A DNA stretch of 64,000 nt, from assembly GCA_025809375.1 (NCBI GenBank), contig CP099514.1, forward strand, positions 1,922,001-1,986,000, written 5' to 3'. Positions 37,141 to 44,505 of this stretch are shown here, in pieces (the stretch's first letter is position 1; each line of letters starts with the position of its first letter). A program made the translations under genes and the position numbers. The DNA is from Bacillus zhangzhouensis (GTDB taxonomy: Bacteria > Bacillota > Bacilli > Bacillales > Bacillaceae). Below the pieces are notes generated by a model. The model was not told where the DNA came from. It searched no databases and saw only the letters and a list, made by a program, of their open reading frames with translations.

Positions 37141-38191
37141 AAACCCAGCGATGATATGTGTTTTTCGATAAATAGCCTAGTGCCACTCCTTTACGAATTA
37201 ATTTTTGCAATGTTTCATATGACGAGTGAGCAACTTCTCCTTTCGCCTCTTTTATACACTCACCAAGCTCTTTTCCGAACAGCAATTCAAATACATTTGT
37301 TCGTCTGAATGGCCGATTTAATTTACAGTAAAGCTGACATGTATCCCCGCAAAAAGGACATATGAGCTCAATTAATCGCTGGGCAGCAATCGCAACCACG
37401 GTTTGTTCGAGTTCATTCATTGTGACACCAAATTCAAGCATGCGGTAAAGAGCTCCTTTTGCATTTTTTGCATGGAGCGTACTCAATACTAAATGACCTG
37501 TCAGTGCTGCTCTAATTGCCGTTCTGGCCGTTTCAGCATCTCTTATTTCTCCTAGCACAATCATATCTGGATCATGTCTTAAAATAGCGCGTAACCCAGC
37601 GGCATACGTGATGCCGGCTTTTTCATTTACTTGAACCTGCAACACTTCTTCATTCCTTGTTTCGATAGGATCTTCAAGGGTAATAATATTTCGGTTAAAA
37701 TTCTTTTTTGCAAACTGGATCAATGAATATAGTGTTGTTGTTTTCCCTGAATTTGTTGGCCCAGTAAATAAAATGAGTCCATGAGAGTGATTTAAAAAGG
37801 ATAATAATCTGGCTGAGGCTTTCGGAAATAATGATAGATGTTTTATTTTTGGAACATGATCCTGCGGTAAAATTCTAATCACTAGGCTCTCATCATTCAC
37901 TGTCGGCAAGGTAGACATCCGAATAAACACTTGACCGTTTCTTAGCATCACAGCTAATGAACCATTTTGCGGTCTCCTTTTTTCCCCAATATCCATAGAA
38001 GATAAAAATTTAAAATGTGCAATAAGCCGCTCTCCGCTTTTTTTATCAATGGTTCGCTGCTGGATTAAATCTGAATCAACACGAAAAGACACCGACGCTT
38101 CCTTTTCTTTTGGCACAATATGCACATCAGAAGCCCTCATGCGGCATGCTTCTTCTAGCAGCTCTTGCCTTAAATATTCAATCCCATACAA
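37121..38191 (-). CDS. comGA: Competence assembly ATPase ComGA
   Basis: 356 residues from a TTG start (YGIEYLRQELLEEA), the same length as B. subtilis ComGA. GspE/PilB-type ATPase: Walker A TGPTNSGKTTTLYSL, Asp box TLEDPIE, Walker B ILRHDPDMIVLGEIRD, and zinc-type cysteines CPFCGDTC. AAAGGAG lies 8 nt before the TTG; the frame stays open to 38245 but those residues do not match. Powers pseudopilus assembly. Confidence 0.95.
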   Translation of the reverse strand: MYGIEYLRQELLEEACRMRASDVHIVPKEKEASVSFRVDSDLIQQRTIDKKSGERLIAHFKFLSSMDIGEKRRPQNGSLAVMLRNGQVFIRMSTLPTVNDESLVIRILPQDHVPKIKHLSLFPKASARLLSFLNHSHGLILFTGPTNSGKTTTLYSLIQFAKKNFNRNIITLEDPIETRNEEVLQVQVNEKAGITYAAGLRAILRHDPDMIVLGEIRDAETARTAIRAALTGHLVLSTLHAKNAKGALYRMLEFGVTMNELEQTVVAIAAQRLIELICPFCGDTCQLYCKLNRPFRRTNVFELLFGKELGECIKEAKGEVAHSSYETLQKLIRKGVALGYLSKNTYHRWVYEEASL

Positions 38192-38243
38192 GTGGATCAC
38201 TCCTTTCTCTGACCACATTGTAGGATGGGGGAACCTGAATGAC

Positions 38244-38256
38244 AAAAAAGCATTTT
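38244..38256. promoter_or_regulatory. ComK AT-box upstream of comGA
   Basis: AAAA-N5-TTTT in the exact arrangement of one ComK half-site, 53 bp before the comGA start. ComK normally needs two such boxes; I did not find a clean second one at the standard 8, 18 or 31 bp spacings. Confidence 0.5.
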
Positions 38257-38332
38257 ATGATTTTCATGACTAATAAAGCACGAAAACCCTCAACTCAAGA
38301 TGCATCACATTATTTTCTAGAAAAGAGCATAT

Positions 38333-38365
38333 AAAAAAACCTGACTTTTATAAGTACAGGTTTTT
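38333..38365 (-). terminator. Terminator of rsbRD
   Basis: AAAAACCTG/CAGGTTTTT stem extended inward by ACTT/AAGT, with A- and T-runs; directly at the rsbRD stop. Symmetric enough to work in both directions. Confidence 0.88.
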
Positions 38366-38367
38366 GG

Positions 38368-39243
38368 TCATGATGTAGCTTCTTGCGGCTGCTCTTCAAA
38401 GATACGAAATCCTCTTTTTTCTAACGCTTTTGCAAGGCTATGCTCCGTATTTACTTTTGAGAAATCAATGCCCAGTTTCACGACGGTTTGAGCAATTTCG
38501 GGGCGGATGCCTGAAATAATCGTCTCAATTCCTAGCAGCTTCGCACTATCGGCCACTTTAAACAGTTGATAAGCAACCATTGTATCAACAACTGGTACTC
38601 CCGATATATCAATAAATAAGTGCGTCAGACGCAGTTTTGAAGCCTGTTCTAGTACGGATTCCAGAATGATTTTGGCCCGGTACGTATCGATCTCTCCAAT
38701 CAGCGGCAAAATCCCAATTTCCTTTGATACTGGAATTACAGGGGCACTTAGTTCTTGAATCATCTCTCTTTGTGCATTCAGCTGATTGAGTGTCACGCGG
38801 TCATATTCTTCTGATAAACGCTCAATCATATCATCAAATGTGGCGTGAAAGTGCTGATTCCATTGACACACATCTTGCAGCGTCACTTCAAGATCTGTTT
38901 CTTGGGTGAATGTCTCAATTCTCGAACAGAAAATGTGGCGGAAGATCTTAAATTGTCCAATGATTTCATATAACGGCACCTCATGAACTGCTCGATCACG
39001 TGCAATATCAACAGACCACTTTTTCAAATGGTTTTCTACTTTTTCTGACAGTGTCACAAGCGTTGCTGCAATGGTTTGAATAAACGCTGTATTCTGTTCC
39101 TTCAGCTTCTTTTCCGTTTCCTCTGAAGCATGTATAGAATACAATGAGCCTTCTTCTGTTCTTGTCTTTAGCCATTCTTCGGTCATGACAGGGGCTTCTT
39201 TTAAGATAAATTCGTATAATTGCTTTGATTTCTCATTTTTCAT
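38368..39243 (-). CDS. rsbRD: Stressosome co-antagonist RsbRD (YqhA)
   Basis: 291 residues: an N-terminal non-heme globin-like sensor domain (about 1-150) and a C-terminal STAS domain (about 165-280). Conserved phospho-acceptor contexts are LIGEIDTYRAK and ISGVPVVDTMVA, matching the two threonines of RsbR proteins. Such paralogues build the stressosome that controls sigma-B. Its neighbour mgsR is itself behind a sigma-B-type promoter. B. subtilis yqhB, usually next to it, is absent. Confidence 0.93.
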   Translation of the reverse strand: MKNEKSKQLYEFILKEAPVMTEEWLKTRTEEGSLYSIHASEETEKKLKEQNTAFIQTIAATLVTLSEKVENHLKKWSVDIARDRAVHEVPLYEIIGQFKIFRHIFCSRIETFTQETDLEVTLQDVCQWNQHFHATFDDMIERLSEEYDRVTLNQLNAQREMIQELSAPVIPVSKEIGILPLIGEIDTYRAKIILESVLEQASKLRLTHLFIDISGVPVVDTMVAYQLFKVADSAKLLGIETIISGIRPEIAQTVVKLGIDFSKVNTEHSLAKALEKRGFRIFEEQPQEATS

Positions 39244-39340
39244 TTACTTCTTTCGCTCCTTTTTCACTAAAACTCGTGACATACAACTTTTATGTATAAA
39301 TGACCGCATATGGTGAACACTATCATTACACGTTTGATAT

Positions 39341-39411
39341 TGGGCTATAGCCAAGTGGTAAGGCAATGGACTTTGACTCCGTGATCGTTGGTTCGAACCC
39401 AGCTAGCCCAG
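39341..39411 (+). tRNA. tRNA-Gln (anticodon TTG)
   Basis: 71-nt cloverleaf. Acceptor stem TGGGCTA (39341-39347) pairs with TAGCCCA (39404-39410), then discriminator G. Anticodon stem ATGGA/TCCGT with loop CTTTGAC gives anticodon TTG; the T-loop is TTCGAAC. CCA is not encoded. A single tRNA between rsbRD and mgsR, opposite in strand to both. Confidence 0.97.
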
Positions 39412-39419
39412 TTCAGCAC

Positions 39420-39466
39420 AAAAACGAAGACGGCTGAAGCATGTTTCAGCTGATCTTCGTTTTTTA
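39420..39466. terminator. Terminator of tRNA-Gln, shared with mgsR
   Basis: AACGAAGA...TCTTCGTT with inner GGCTGAA/TTCAGC, ending in TTTTTT on the plus strand and A-rich on the other. It lies between the convergent tRNA and mgsR. Confidence 0.9.
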
Positions 39467-39847
39467 TTAAGAAACCGATTGATGAATCGCTTTCTTCTTT
39501 GATATTTTCATAAGTTCCCCCGGATTATAACCGACTACCAATTTATCCCCATCAATAATGATGGGTCTCCGGAGCAGCTTTGGTTTTTCAATAAGAAGCT
39601 GCAGGACCTCGTTTACTTTTAAGTCATTAATATTTAAATTTAAGCTTTTAAAAGCTTGACTTCGTGTAGCTAAAATTTCATCCATTCCTTCTGTTGTTAA
39701 AGAAAGAATCTTTTTTAATTCATTTAGAGTTGGTGTTTCTCTGAAAAGGTGACGCTCTTTAAAATCAATTTGGTTCGCCTTTAACCAATGTTTTGTTTTG
39801 CGGCAAGACGTGCAGCTCGGGTATGAATAAAAAGTAATGTCACTCAT
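39467..39847 (-). CDS. mgsR: Spx-family stress regulator MgsR
   Basis: 126 residues of the ArsC/Spx fold with the redox motif Cys12-Thr-Ser-Cys15 (YPSCTSCRKTKHWL) and the RPIIIDGDKLVVGYNPGE segment. Length, the CxxC and position identify MgsR (YqgZ), which in B. subtilis tunes a subset of sigma-B genes, rather than Spx itself. A sigma-B promoter lies upstream. AAGGAGGAAG precedes the ATG. Confidence 0.92.
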   Translation of the reverse strand: MSDITFYSYPSCTSCRKTKHWLKANQIDFKERHLFRETPTLNELKKILSLTTEGMDEILATRSQAFKSLNLNINDLKVNEVLQLLIEKPKLLRRPIIIDGDKLVVGYNPGELMKISKKKAIHQSVS

Positions 39848-39891
39848 TAGTCTTCCTCCTTAGGTCGTTAACCTTTTCTCTTATGGGGTAA

Positions 39892-39917
39892 GTACCCTCA
39901 TGTTTTTCGGCATAAAC
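39892..39917 (-). promoter_or_regulatory. Sigma-B-type promoter of mgsR
   Basis: Minus-strand GTTTAT, 14-bp spacer and GGGTAC fit GTTTAA-N12-15-GGGWAW with one change in each element, about 45 bp before the mgsR ATG. Known sigma-B control of mgsR supports the call. Confidence 0.75.
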
Positions 39918-40060
39918 ACTTTTTCATCATTTTTTCAAAAAAATTTTTTCTACATTCAAAATAAATTGTTCACACGTTGTCAAAAATGTAAATGTTTACA
40001 TAACAAGTAGTGATCAGCTATAATATGAATCAAAGGGGTTTTTTAAGGGGAGGGAAAGAA

Positions 40061-40303
40061 ATGAATCGCATGTTCCGCGTGCTTGGCTTTTGGACGGGTA
40101 TTTTTGCTGTCATGTTCTATTTAGGACATATGAAAGATGCATCGCTGCTGTTCTTCGGTCAAACCGTTCTTTTTGTATTTTTATCCTACTTGAATTTATC
40201 CGAAAGAATGTATATTTACATTTTCGGAGCGTACTTGACGATTTTCTTTGCCGGATTTACATATTATTCGATTTTCATCATGGTTCCCGGTACCGGACAT
40301 TAA
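40061..40303 (+). CDS. yqgY: DUF2626-type membrane protein YqgY
   Basis: 80 residues from MNRMFRVLGFWTGIFAVMFYLG, with three hydrophobic segments (about 5-22, 27-45 and 50-72). GGGAGGGAAAG precedes the ATG; a longer in-frame ATG at 40010 lacks a ribosome-binding site. Function unknown. Confidence 0.85.
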   Translation: MNRMFRVLGFWTGIFAVMFYLGHMKDASLLFFGQTVLFVFLSYLNLSERMYIYIFGAYLTIFFAGFTYYSIFIMVPGTGH

Positions 40304-40310
40304 TTGAAAA

Positions 40311-40333
40311 AGCATCTCTTTTATAGAGATGCT
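40311..40333 (+). other. Hairpin after yqgY
   Basis: AGCATCTC/GAGATGCT with a 7-nt loop, eight bases past the yqgY stop. There is no T-run, so it is more likely an RNA-protecting stem than a terminator; a true terminator follows at 40343. Confidence 0.6.
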
Positions 40334-40342
40334 CAGATTGTT

Positions 40343-40388
40343 GACAAAGGGCTAACATGATGTTGATTTTAGCCCTTTGTCTTCTTTT
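40343..40388 (+). terminator. Terminator of yqgY
   Basis: Perfect 13-bp stem (40343-40355 with 40369-40381), 13-nt loop, followed by TTCTTTT on the plus strand. Confidence 0.85.
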
Positions 40389-40479
40389 CAGCGTGATCGA
40401 AAACCTTTGCAGCCCTAGGAAGGACGAGCACCAGCCGCGCAGGACTTGACACCGAATACGAGGATTTGTCTACACGCTG
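40389..40479. repeat. Unassigned GC-rich intergenic segment bounded by an inverted repeat
   Basis: A 91-bp non-coding stretch between the convergent yqgY and yqgX. Ends are CAGCGTG and CACGCTG, an inverted repeat, followed on the plus strand by GCTTTTTC. Inside are two AGGAC copies 20 bp apart and a GACA...TGTC pair. The 15-mer AGGATTTGTCTACAC at 40461-40475 recurs at 63810-63824 beside another gene end. It could be a dispersed intergenic repeat or a structured RNA; nothing identifies it with a known family. Confidence 0.35.
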
Positions 40480-40497
40480 GCTTTTTCATGCCTGCAA

Positions 40498-41136
40498 TTA
40501 AAGAGAAAATCCATTAATAAACGGATTTTGCTCCTGCTCCGTTAGCACAGTGGTTTCCCCGCCATGCCCGCTTAAAACAAGAGTTGATTCTGGCAATGAC
40601 AATAATTTATGATGGATTGATTGAAGCAGCACTTCCTGACTGCCGCCTACTAAATCTGTTCTCCCGATGCCGCCTTCAAATAACGTGTCACCAGAAATAA
40701 CAAAGCCCTCTTCCGCCGAATAGTAAGACACACTGCCAGGTGAATGCCCAGGTGTATGGAACATTTCCAATGTAAACGACCCGATTTGAAGCGTTCCTTC
40801 TGACGTAATCAATTTTTCAGCTTCTTTAACCGTAATTCCATTCCCAATCAATCGAGCTGAACCATTTAATTCAGCATTCGTGAGCCATTCTTTTTCATTT
40901 TCGTGTACATACAGCGGTACTCCCCACTCTTCGCGCACCTCATCTGCCGCACCAATATGGTCAAAATGAGCATGTGTCAATAAGACAGCAAGTGGTGTGA
41001 GCTGTTTTTCTTTTACATAGGAAATCAGCTTTTGTGCTTCACCGCCTGGATCAAAAATTAAGCATTCTCCCTGCTCATTTTTCCAAATATATGCGTTCGC
41101 TTGTACATATCCTAGCGGCATTCTTCTCCAATTCAT
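40498..41136 (-). CDS. yqgX: Metallo-beta-lactamase-fold hydrolase YqgX
   Basis: 212 residues from MNWRRMPLGYVQANAY. The glyoxalase-II type zinc motif is THAHFDHIGA, with later ligands in FHTPGHSPGS, SGDTLFEGGIGRTD and LSGHGGETT. Probably a hydroxyacylglutathione- or bacillithiol-type thioesterase; the substrate is inferred. AGGTGAT lies 5 nt before the chosen ATG. Confidence 0.88.
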   Translation of the reverse strand: MNWRRMPLGYVQANAYIWKNEQGECLIFDPGGEAQKLISYVKEKQLTPLAVLLTHAHFDHIGAADEVREEWGVPLYVHENEKEWLTNAELNGSARLIGNGITVKEAEKLITSEGTLQIGSFTLEMFHTPGHSPGSVSYYSAEEGFVISGDTLFEGGIGRTDLVGGSQEVLLQSIHHKLLSLPESTLVLSGHGGETTVLTEQEQNPFINGFSL

Positions 41137-41293
41137 TTTCATCACCTACTTTATTCATTCTTTTTTATTATGAAGGCTATTCAATAAAAATTCAAACAAT
41201 CGTCAACTGGAATCTACTCGACAATCTTTATGAAAACGGTTAAAATGAAAAGAAAGGAAATCAAGGGGATTGATGACAAAGGGGGACTTTCAC

Positions 41294-41467
41294 ATGATGC
41301 TCGTCATTATTTTTGGTCTAATCACGATTTTAGCTGCGCTCGGCATCTATCGCTCACTAAAAAAAGTGAACGTACTTGCCATCGCTTTTGCTGGCGCTAC
41401 ATTTTTGGTTTTTGGATGGTTCACTGTCATGACCATCATCTATAGCGGTTATCCAACTGCACATTAA
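41294..41467 (+). CDS. yqgW: DUF2759-type small membrane protein YqgW
   Basis: 57 residues from MMLVIIFGLITILAALGIY, two membrane helices (about 2-19 and 27-50), ending SGYPTAH. AAAGGGGG lies 8 nt before the first of two ATG codons; an in-frame start at 41270 is less well placed. Function unknown. Confidence 0.82.
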   Translation: MMLVIIFGLITILAALGIYRSLKKVNVLAIAFAGATFLVFGWFTVMTIIYSGYPTAH

Positions 41468-41497
41468 AAAGAGCCTGCATAATAGCAGGCTTTTTTA
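41466..41497. terminator. Bidirectional terminator between yqgW and yqgV
   Basis: AGCCTGC-ATAATA-GCAGGCT with A5 and T6 flanks; overlaps both convergent stop codons. Confidence 0.92.
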
Positions 41498-41809
41498 CTG
41501 ATTTAAATGCTGCTTCACGCTTTCTAATTTGCTTGTAAGCGTTGTGGTTTGGTCCCGTCTGTCATCGATGCGAATATTGGTCGCTACCCGGTGCAATCCC
41601 TTTTCAAAAGGGGCTTCATGAATGCGCTGAATGACCTCAAATAAAACGGATAATTCGCCTTCAATTAATGTATTCATCGGTGTTAATTGATATTTGATTT
41701 TTCCTTCTTGTTGAAAGCCTTCTAAAATTCTTTGTACATCTGCTACATAAACACTGACACTTGGTGTTTCCGTGCCTATCGGAATGATGGTGACGTCTGC
41801 TATAGCCAT
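41495..41809 (-). CDS. yqgV: Thiamine-binding/MTH1187-family protein YqgV
   Basis: 104 residues from MAIADVTIIPIGTETPSVS, a ferredoxin-like small protein of the MTH1187/YkoF-like family (thiamine-binding in studied members). NTLIEGELSVLFEVIQRIHE is conserved. GAAAGGGG precedes the ATG; the in-frame extension to 41854 is not family-like. Ligand inferred. Confidence 0.85.
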   Translation of the reverse strand: MAIADVTIIPIGTETPSVSVYVADVQRILEGFQQEGKIKYQLTPMNTLIEGELSVLFEVIQRIHEAPFEKGLHRVATNIRIDDRRDQTTTLTSKLESVKQHLNQ

Positions 41810-41885
41810 AGTTTTTCCCCTTTCAATCAAATTCACATATTTTCTCGTCCTCATTGTAACCTATCCTCATTCAATCATGCCATGC

Positions 41886-43139
41886 TTACGTTGCGTTTAC
41901 GGCAGGTTTGTCTCGTTCTATCGTCAAATCTGCTCTCTCTACCTTTCCGATCTTTGTAAACAGAAGCAGGCATATACCTGAAACAGCTTCAATGATGCCG
42001 CCAGCCGCAATGACATACCCAGACCCAAATCGTGTTGCCATATAGCCGCCAATGAGGGCGCCTAACGGAATCATTAAGTAGGAAATCATGTTGATAATCG
42101 CATACACTTGCGGCTGATCCTCTGGCTTCACTGACAATTGAATCATCGTATGTTCGGGTACGTTGACTGCACTAATGGCTGCCCCTAAAGCAAAAGCGGA
42201 TATAAACACAAGTGGTAACAATGCATTCATACCTGTGATGAAGAAAGCGATTCCATCAACGATCCCAGCACCTATAAACAGCAATCCATACCGATTCACT
42301 TTTATCTTTGTCAAAACAAATCCCATCAAAAATGCGCCTAGTGCGGTTGTGACTTTGATGAATGAATAGACGACCGGTCCACTATGTAAGTCTTCAGTTA
42401 AATAAATAACAGACAATGCTTCCCATGGTGCCGCAGCAAAGTTTGAGCAGACACAAAAAATCGCTAATGGAAACAAAATATGATGACGTCTAACAAGTGA
42501 AAAACCTCGAATTAACCTTTTGCCGTAAGATAAACCTTTTTTGGCTTTATCGATGATGGCTTCTGTTTGATATGAAATCATTAACACCAATAAAGCGGAC
42601 AAAAGATAAAGAGGAATGATCACTAGCATTGTATAACCTACCCCAACATATGCAATCATGACACCACAAATTGTTACCGTCACAAGTCTTACTACATGAC
42701 TTGCTGATTGGACAGTTGCATTCGCTTTTTGGATGAGATCCTCATGGACAAGTTTTGGAATAATCGATACAGATGCCGGTTCGTAGGACCCTCCTGTCGC
42801 CGAATGAAGCAGCATGCAGCCAATGATGAGAACTAATGGTGTGAAACCATAAAAGTAACTAACCACGATCACAAGGATAATCGCTCCCCGTGTTAAATCA
42901 GCAAAGCACATCCAAAATTTCAATTGATGCGGCTTCATCATGGGCGTAATAAATGGTCCAACAATCGCTTGAGGGACAAAGCTGACCGCAATAAAAAAAG
43001 CAGTCCCTATTGCTCCTTTCCCTCCTAGTACCAAAAGCCACAAGATGGTGTTGAAAGATAAACTATCAGCTGTAATTTTGCACATTTTAGAAACAAATAG
43101 ATAAGTAAAATTTCTTTTCCACAGGCTTTGAGCACTCAA
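41886..43139 (-). CDS. MFS transporter, drug-efflux-like
   Basis: 417 residues with about 12 membrane helices in two sixes. The layout (FNTILWLLVLG, AIVGPFITPMMKPHQLK, SYEPASVSIIPKLVHEDLIQKAN, VPEHTMIQLSVKPEDQPQVYAI) matches the MFS_3 group of macrolide or siderophore exporters. TTG start (SAQSLWKRNF) after GGGAGATG. B. subtilis has yqgU at this place, so this gene is probably a lineage-specific replacement. Substrate unknown. Confidence 0.85.
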   Translation of the reverse strand: MSAQSLWKRNFTYLFVSKMCKITADSLSFNTILWLLVLGGKGAIGTAFFIAVSFVPQAIVGPFITPMMKPHQLKFWMCFADLTRGAIILVIVVSYFYGFTPLVLIIGCMLLHSATGGSYEPASVSIIPKLVHEDLIQKANATVQSASHVVRLVTVTICGVMIAYVGVGYTMLVIIPLYLLSALLVLMISYQTEAIIDKAKKGLSYGKRLIRGFSLVRRHHILFPLAIFCVCSNFAAAPWEALSVIYLTEDLHSGPVVYSFIKVTTALGAFLMGFVLTKIKVNRYGLLFIGAGIVDGIAFFITGMNALLPLVFISAFALGAAISAVNVPEHTMIQLSVKPEDQPQVYAIINMISYLMIPLGALIGGYMATRFGSGYVIAAGGIIEAVSGICLLLFTKIGKVERADLTIERDKPAVNAT

Positions 43140-43153
43140 TAGTCGACATCTCC

Positions 43154-43246
43154 CTAAATGATATCCTTTTTTTTACATCCATATCTTTCACAATAGCTTA
43201 CAAGGAAGCCTTCGTCAATTACTTCAACATTGTTTTTATTGACCAT
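43154..43246 (-). other. Doubtful small ORF or remnant
   Basis: A 30-codon frame (NKNNVEVIDEGFLVSYCERYGC) follows the yqgT terminator. No Shine-Dalgarno sequence precedes the ATG. The open frame runs back through the terminator into yqgT, which argues against a complete gene. It may be the tail of a decayed gene lost when the MFS gene arrived. I do not recognise it. Confidence 0.25.
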
Positions 43247-43270
43247 AAGCAATTGATTGTTTTCAAAATA

Positions 43271-43297
43271 TGAAAAAGCACCAGACAGGTGCCTTTT
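43271..43297 (-). terminator. Terminator of yqgT
   Basis: AAAGGCACC-TGTCT-GGTGCTTTTTC on the minus strand, touching the yqgT stop. Confidence 0.88.
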
Positions 43298-44420
43298 AAT
43301 ACTTACACGCTTCCCACAAAAGCCGCTTTGTTTTTTCATAGATTGAATCAAATTGATCCATGGAAAGAGGATTTTTGCCTAAACCAAGCTCGATTGTATA
43401 GCCCTCACTATGAAATTGATTAATAAACCAATCGCGATATCCTGCATAGCTGTCAAGATATTGGATCGGTTTGTAGCCGCTCACTTGTGCGAATCGTTTG
43501 ACCGTTTCTTTTGAAATGGCTGGCTCATGGCCAAGAAAGCCCCAATAGATCTCTTCCCCTTGTGTATGAAGGGCGATCAGCCGGTCAAATCGTTTTCGCA
43601 ACGCAAGGTTTGCCATCGCTTTCGCTTCTGGTTCTGTTAACGGCTCACACCCAGGATAATCCCGGTAGGACGGTGCCTTCGATTGATGACGATAGTACTC
43701 GATTTCCCAATAAGCAGGGAATTGATTGTTTAAATCCACTCCTCGAATATTCGCTTTCCATTCACGGTAATCGGAATATCCACCATTTAGCGGTGTGAAT
43801 TCTTCACTATTAAGACCTAGTGATTCCGGTCCATTACGAACCAAATCCACTCCATCTGGATTGACCATTGGCACGATGGATAAAGCGGTGGTCTGCAGGA
43901 TATGAACCGCTTCATAATGTCTTGCCTGCACCGGGTCAGACGCTGCTAAGCAAAGCGATTTTAACCATTTTAATAAAACAGGCGTCGTGATCCATTCATT
44001 TGCATGAAATGAGGCATTGAGATGAATAGAATGTAAATGCTGAACAGGTTCTGTTCGGATCTCATAAATAGGTGTATCAAGCACTGAATGGCCAATGACA
44101 CTGATATGAAGAAAAGGAAATACGGCTTTCAAGCGGCTCAGCTCTTCTTCTAATAGAGAGCTATCATATTCAAATGTTCCATTGATCCAATCATCGGATT
44201 GCTGGAGTCTATAAGGTGCAATAAATCTCTGCATGTCACCTATAGAATCAAATACATGGACTCCTTCTGGAAGTCTATATCCCGGTAAAAGAAGGTAATC
44301 AGTGCTTGTTTGATTAGATAAATGAAAAGCTGCTTTGCCAATGCCAAGCTGCTTTGCCACAGCATCCCTCCCCGCTTCACTGTGCTGCCATTCAATTTTT
44401 CCAAACGACGTTGTCTTCAT
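43296..44420 (-). CDS. yqgT: M14 peptidase YqgT (gamma-D-glutamyl-L-diamino acid endopeptidase type)
   Basis: 374 residues. The C-terminal zinc carboxypeptidase (M14) domain has the HxxE ligand pair in NASFHANEWI, the later histidine in LIALHTQGEEIYW, and the catalytic glutamate in YTIELGLG. Related to spore-former endopeptidase I, which cuts the gamma-D-Glu-diaminopimelate bond of muropeptides. An N-terminal region of about 110 residues precedes the catalytic domain. No signal peptide, so cytoplasmic muropeptide recycling is plausible. Confidence 0.9.
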   Translation of the reverse strand: MKTTSFGKIEWQHSEAGRDAVAKQLGIGKAAFHLSNQTSTDYLLLPGYRLPEGVHVFDSIGDMQRFIAPYRLQQSDDWINGTFEYDSSLLEEELSRLKAVFPFLHISVIGHSVLDTPIYEIRTEPVQHLHSIHLNASFHANEWITTPVLLKWLKSLCLAASDPVQARHYEAVHILQTTALSIVPMVNPDGVDLVRNGPESLGLNSEEFTPLNGGYSDYREWKANIRGVDLNNQFPAYWEIEYYRHQSKAPSYRDYPGCEPLTEPEAKAMANLALRKRFDRLIALHTQGEEIYWGFLGHEPAISKETVKRFAQVSGYKPIQYLDSYAGYRDWFINQFHSEGYTIELGLGKNPLSMDQFDSIYEKTKRLLWEACKY

Positions 44421-44458
44421 TTACATCCCTCCTCTCATACTATATGAAACTTCAGGCA

Positions 44459-44499
44459 AAAAAAGAAAACCTCTGCTTTTAAAATAGCAGAGGTTTTCT
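44459..44499 (-). terminator. Terminator of yqgS
   Basis: GAAAACCTCTGCT/AGCAGAGGTTTTC 13-bp stem with a long T-run on the minus strand, seven bases past the yqgS stop. Confidence 0.93.
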
Positions 44500-44505
44500 C
44501 ATCTG

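Noticed and set aside
42150-42170. Possible LexA (SOS) box, CGTATGTTCG
   Set aside because: Only half of the GAACnnnnGTTC core and located inside the MFS coding sequence.
43247-43351. N-terminal extension of the small frame at 43154
   Set aside because: It reads through the yqgT terminator and overlaps the yqgT coding end; not a credible gene start.
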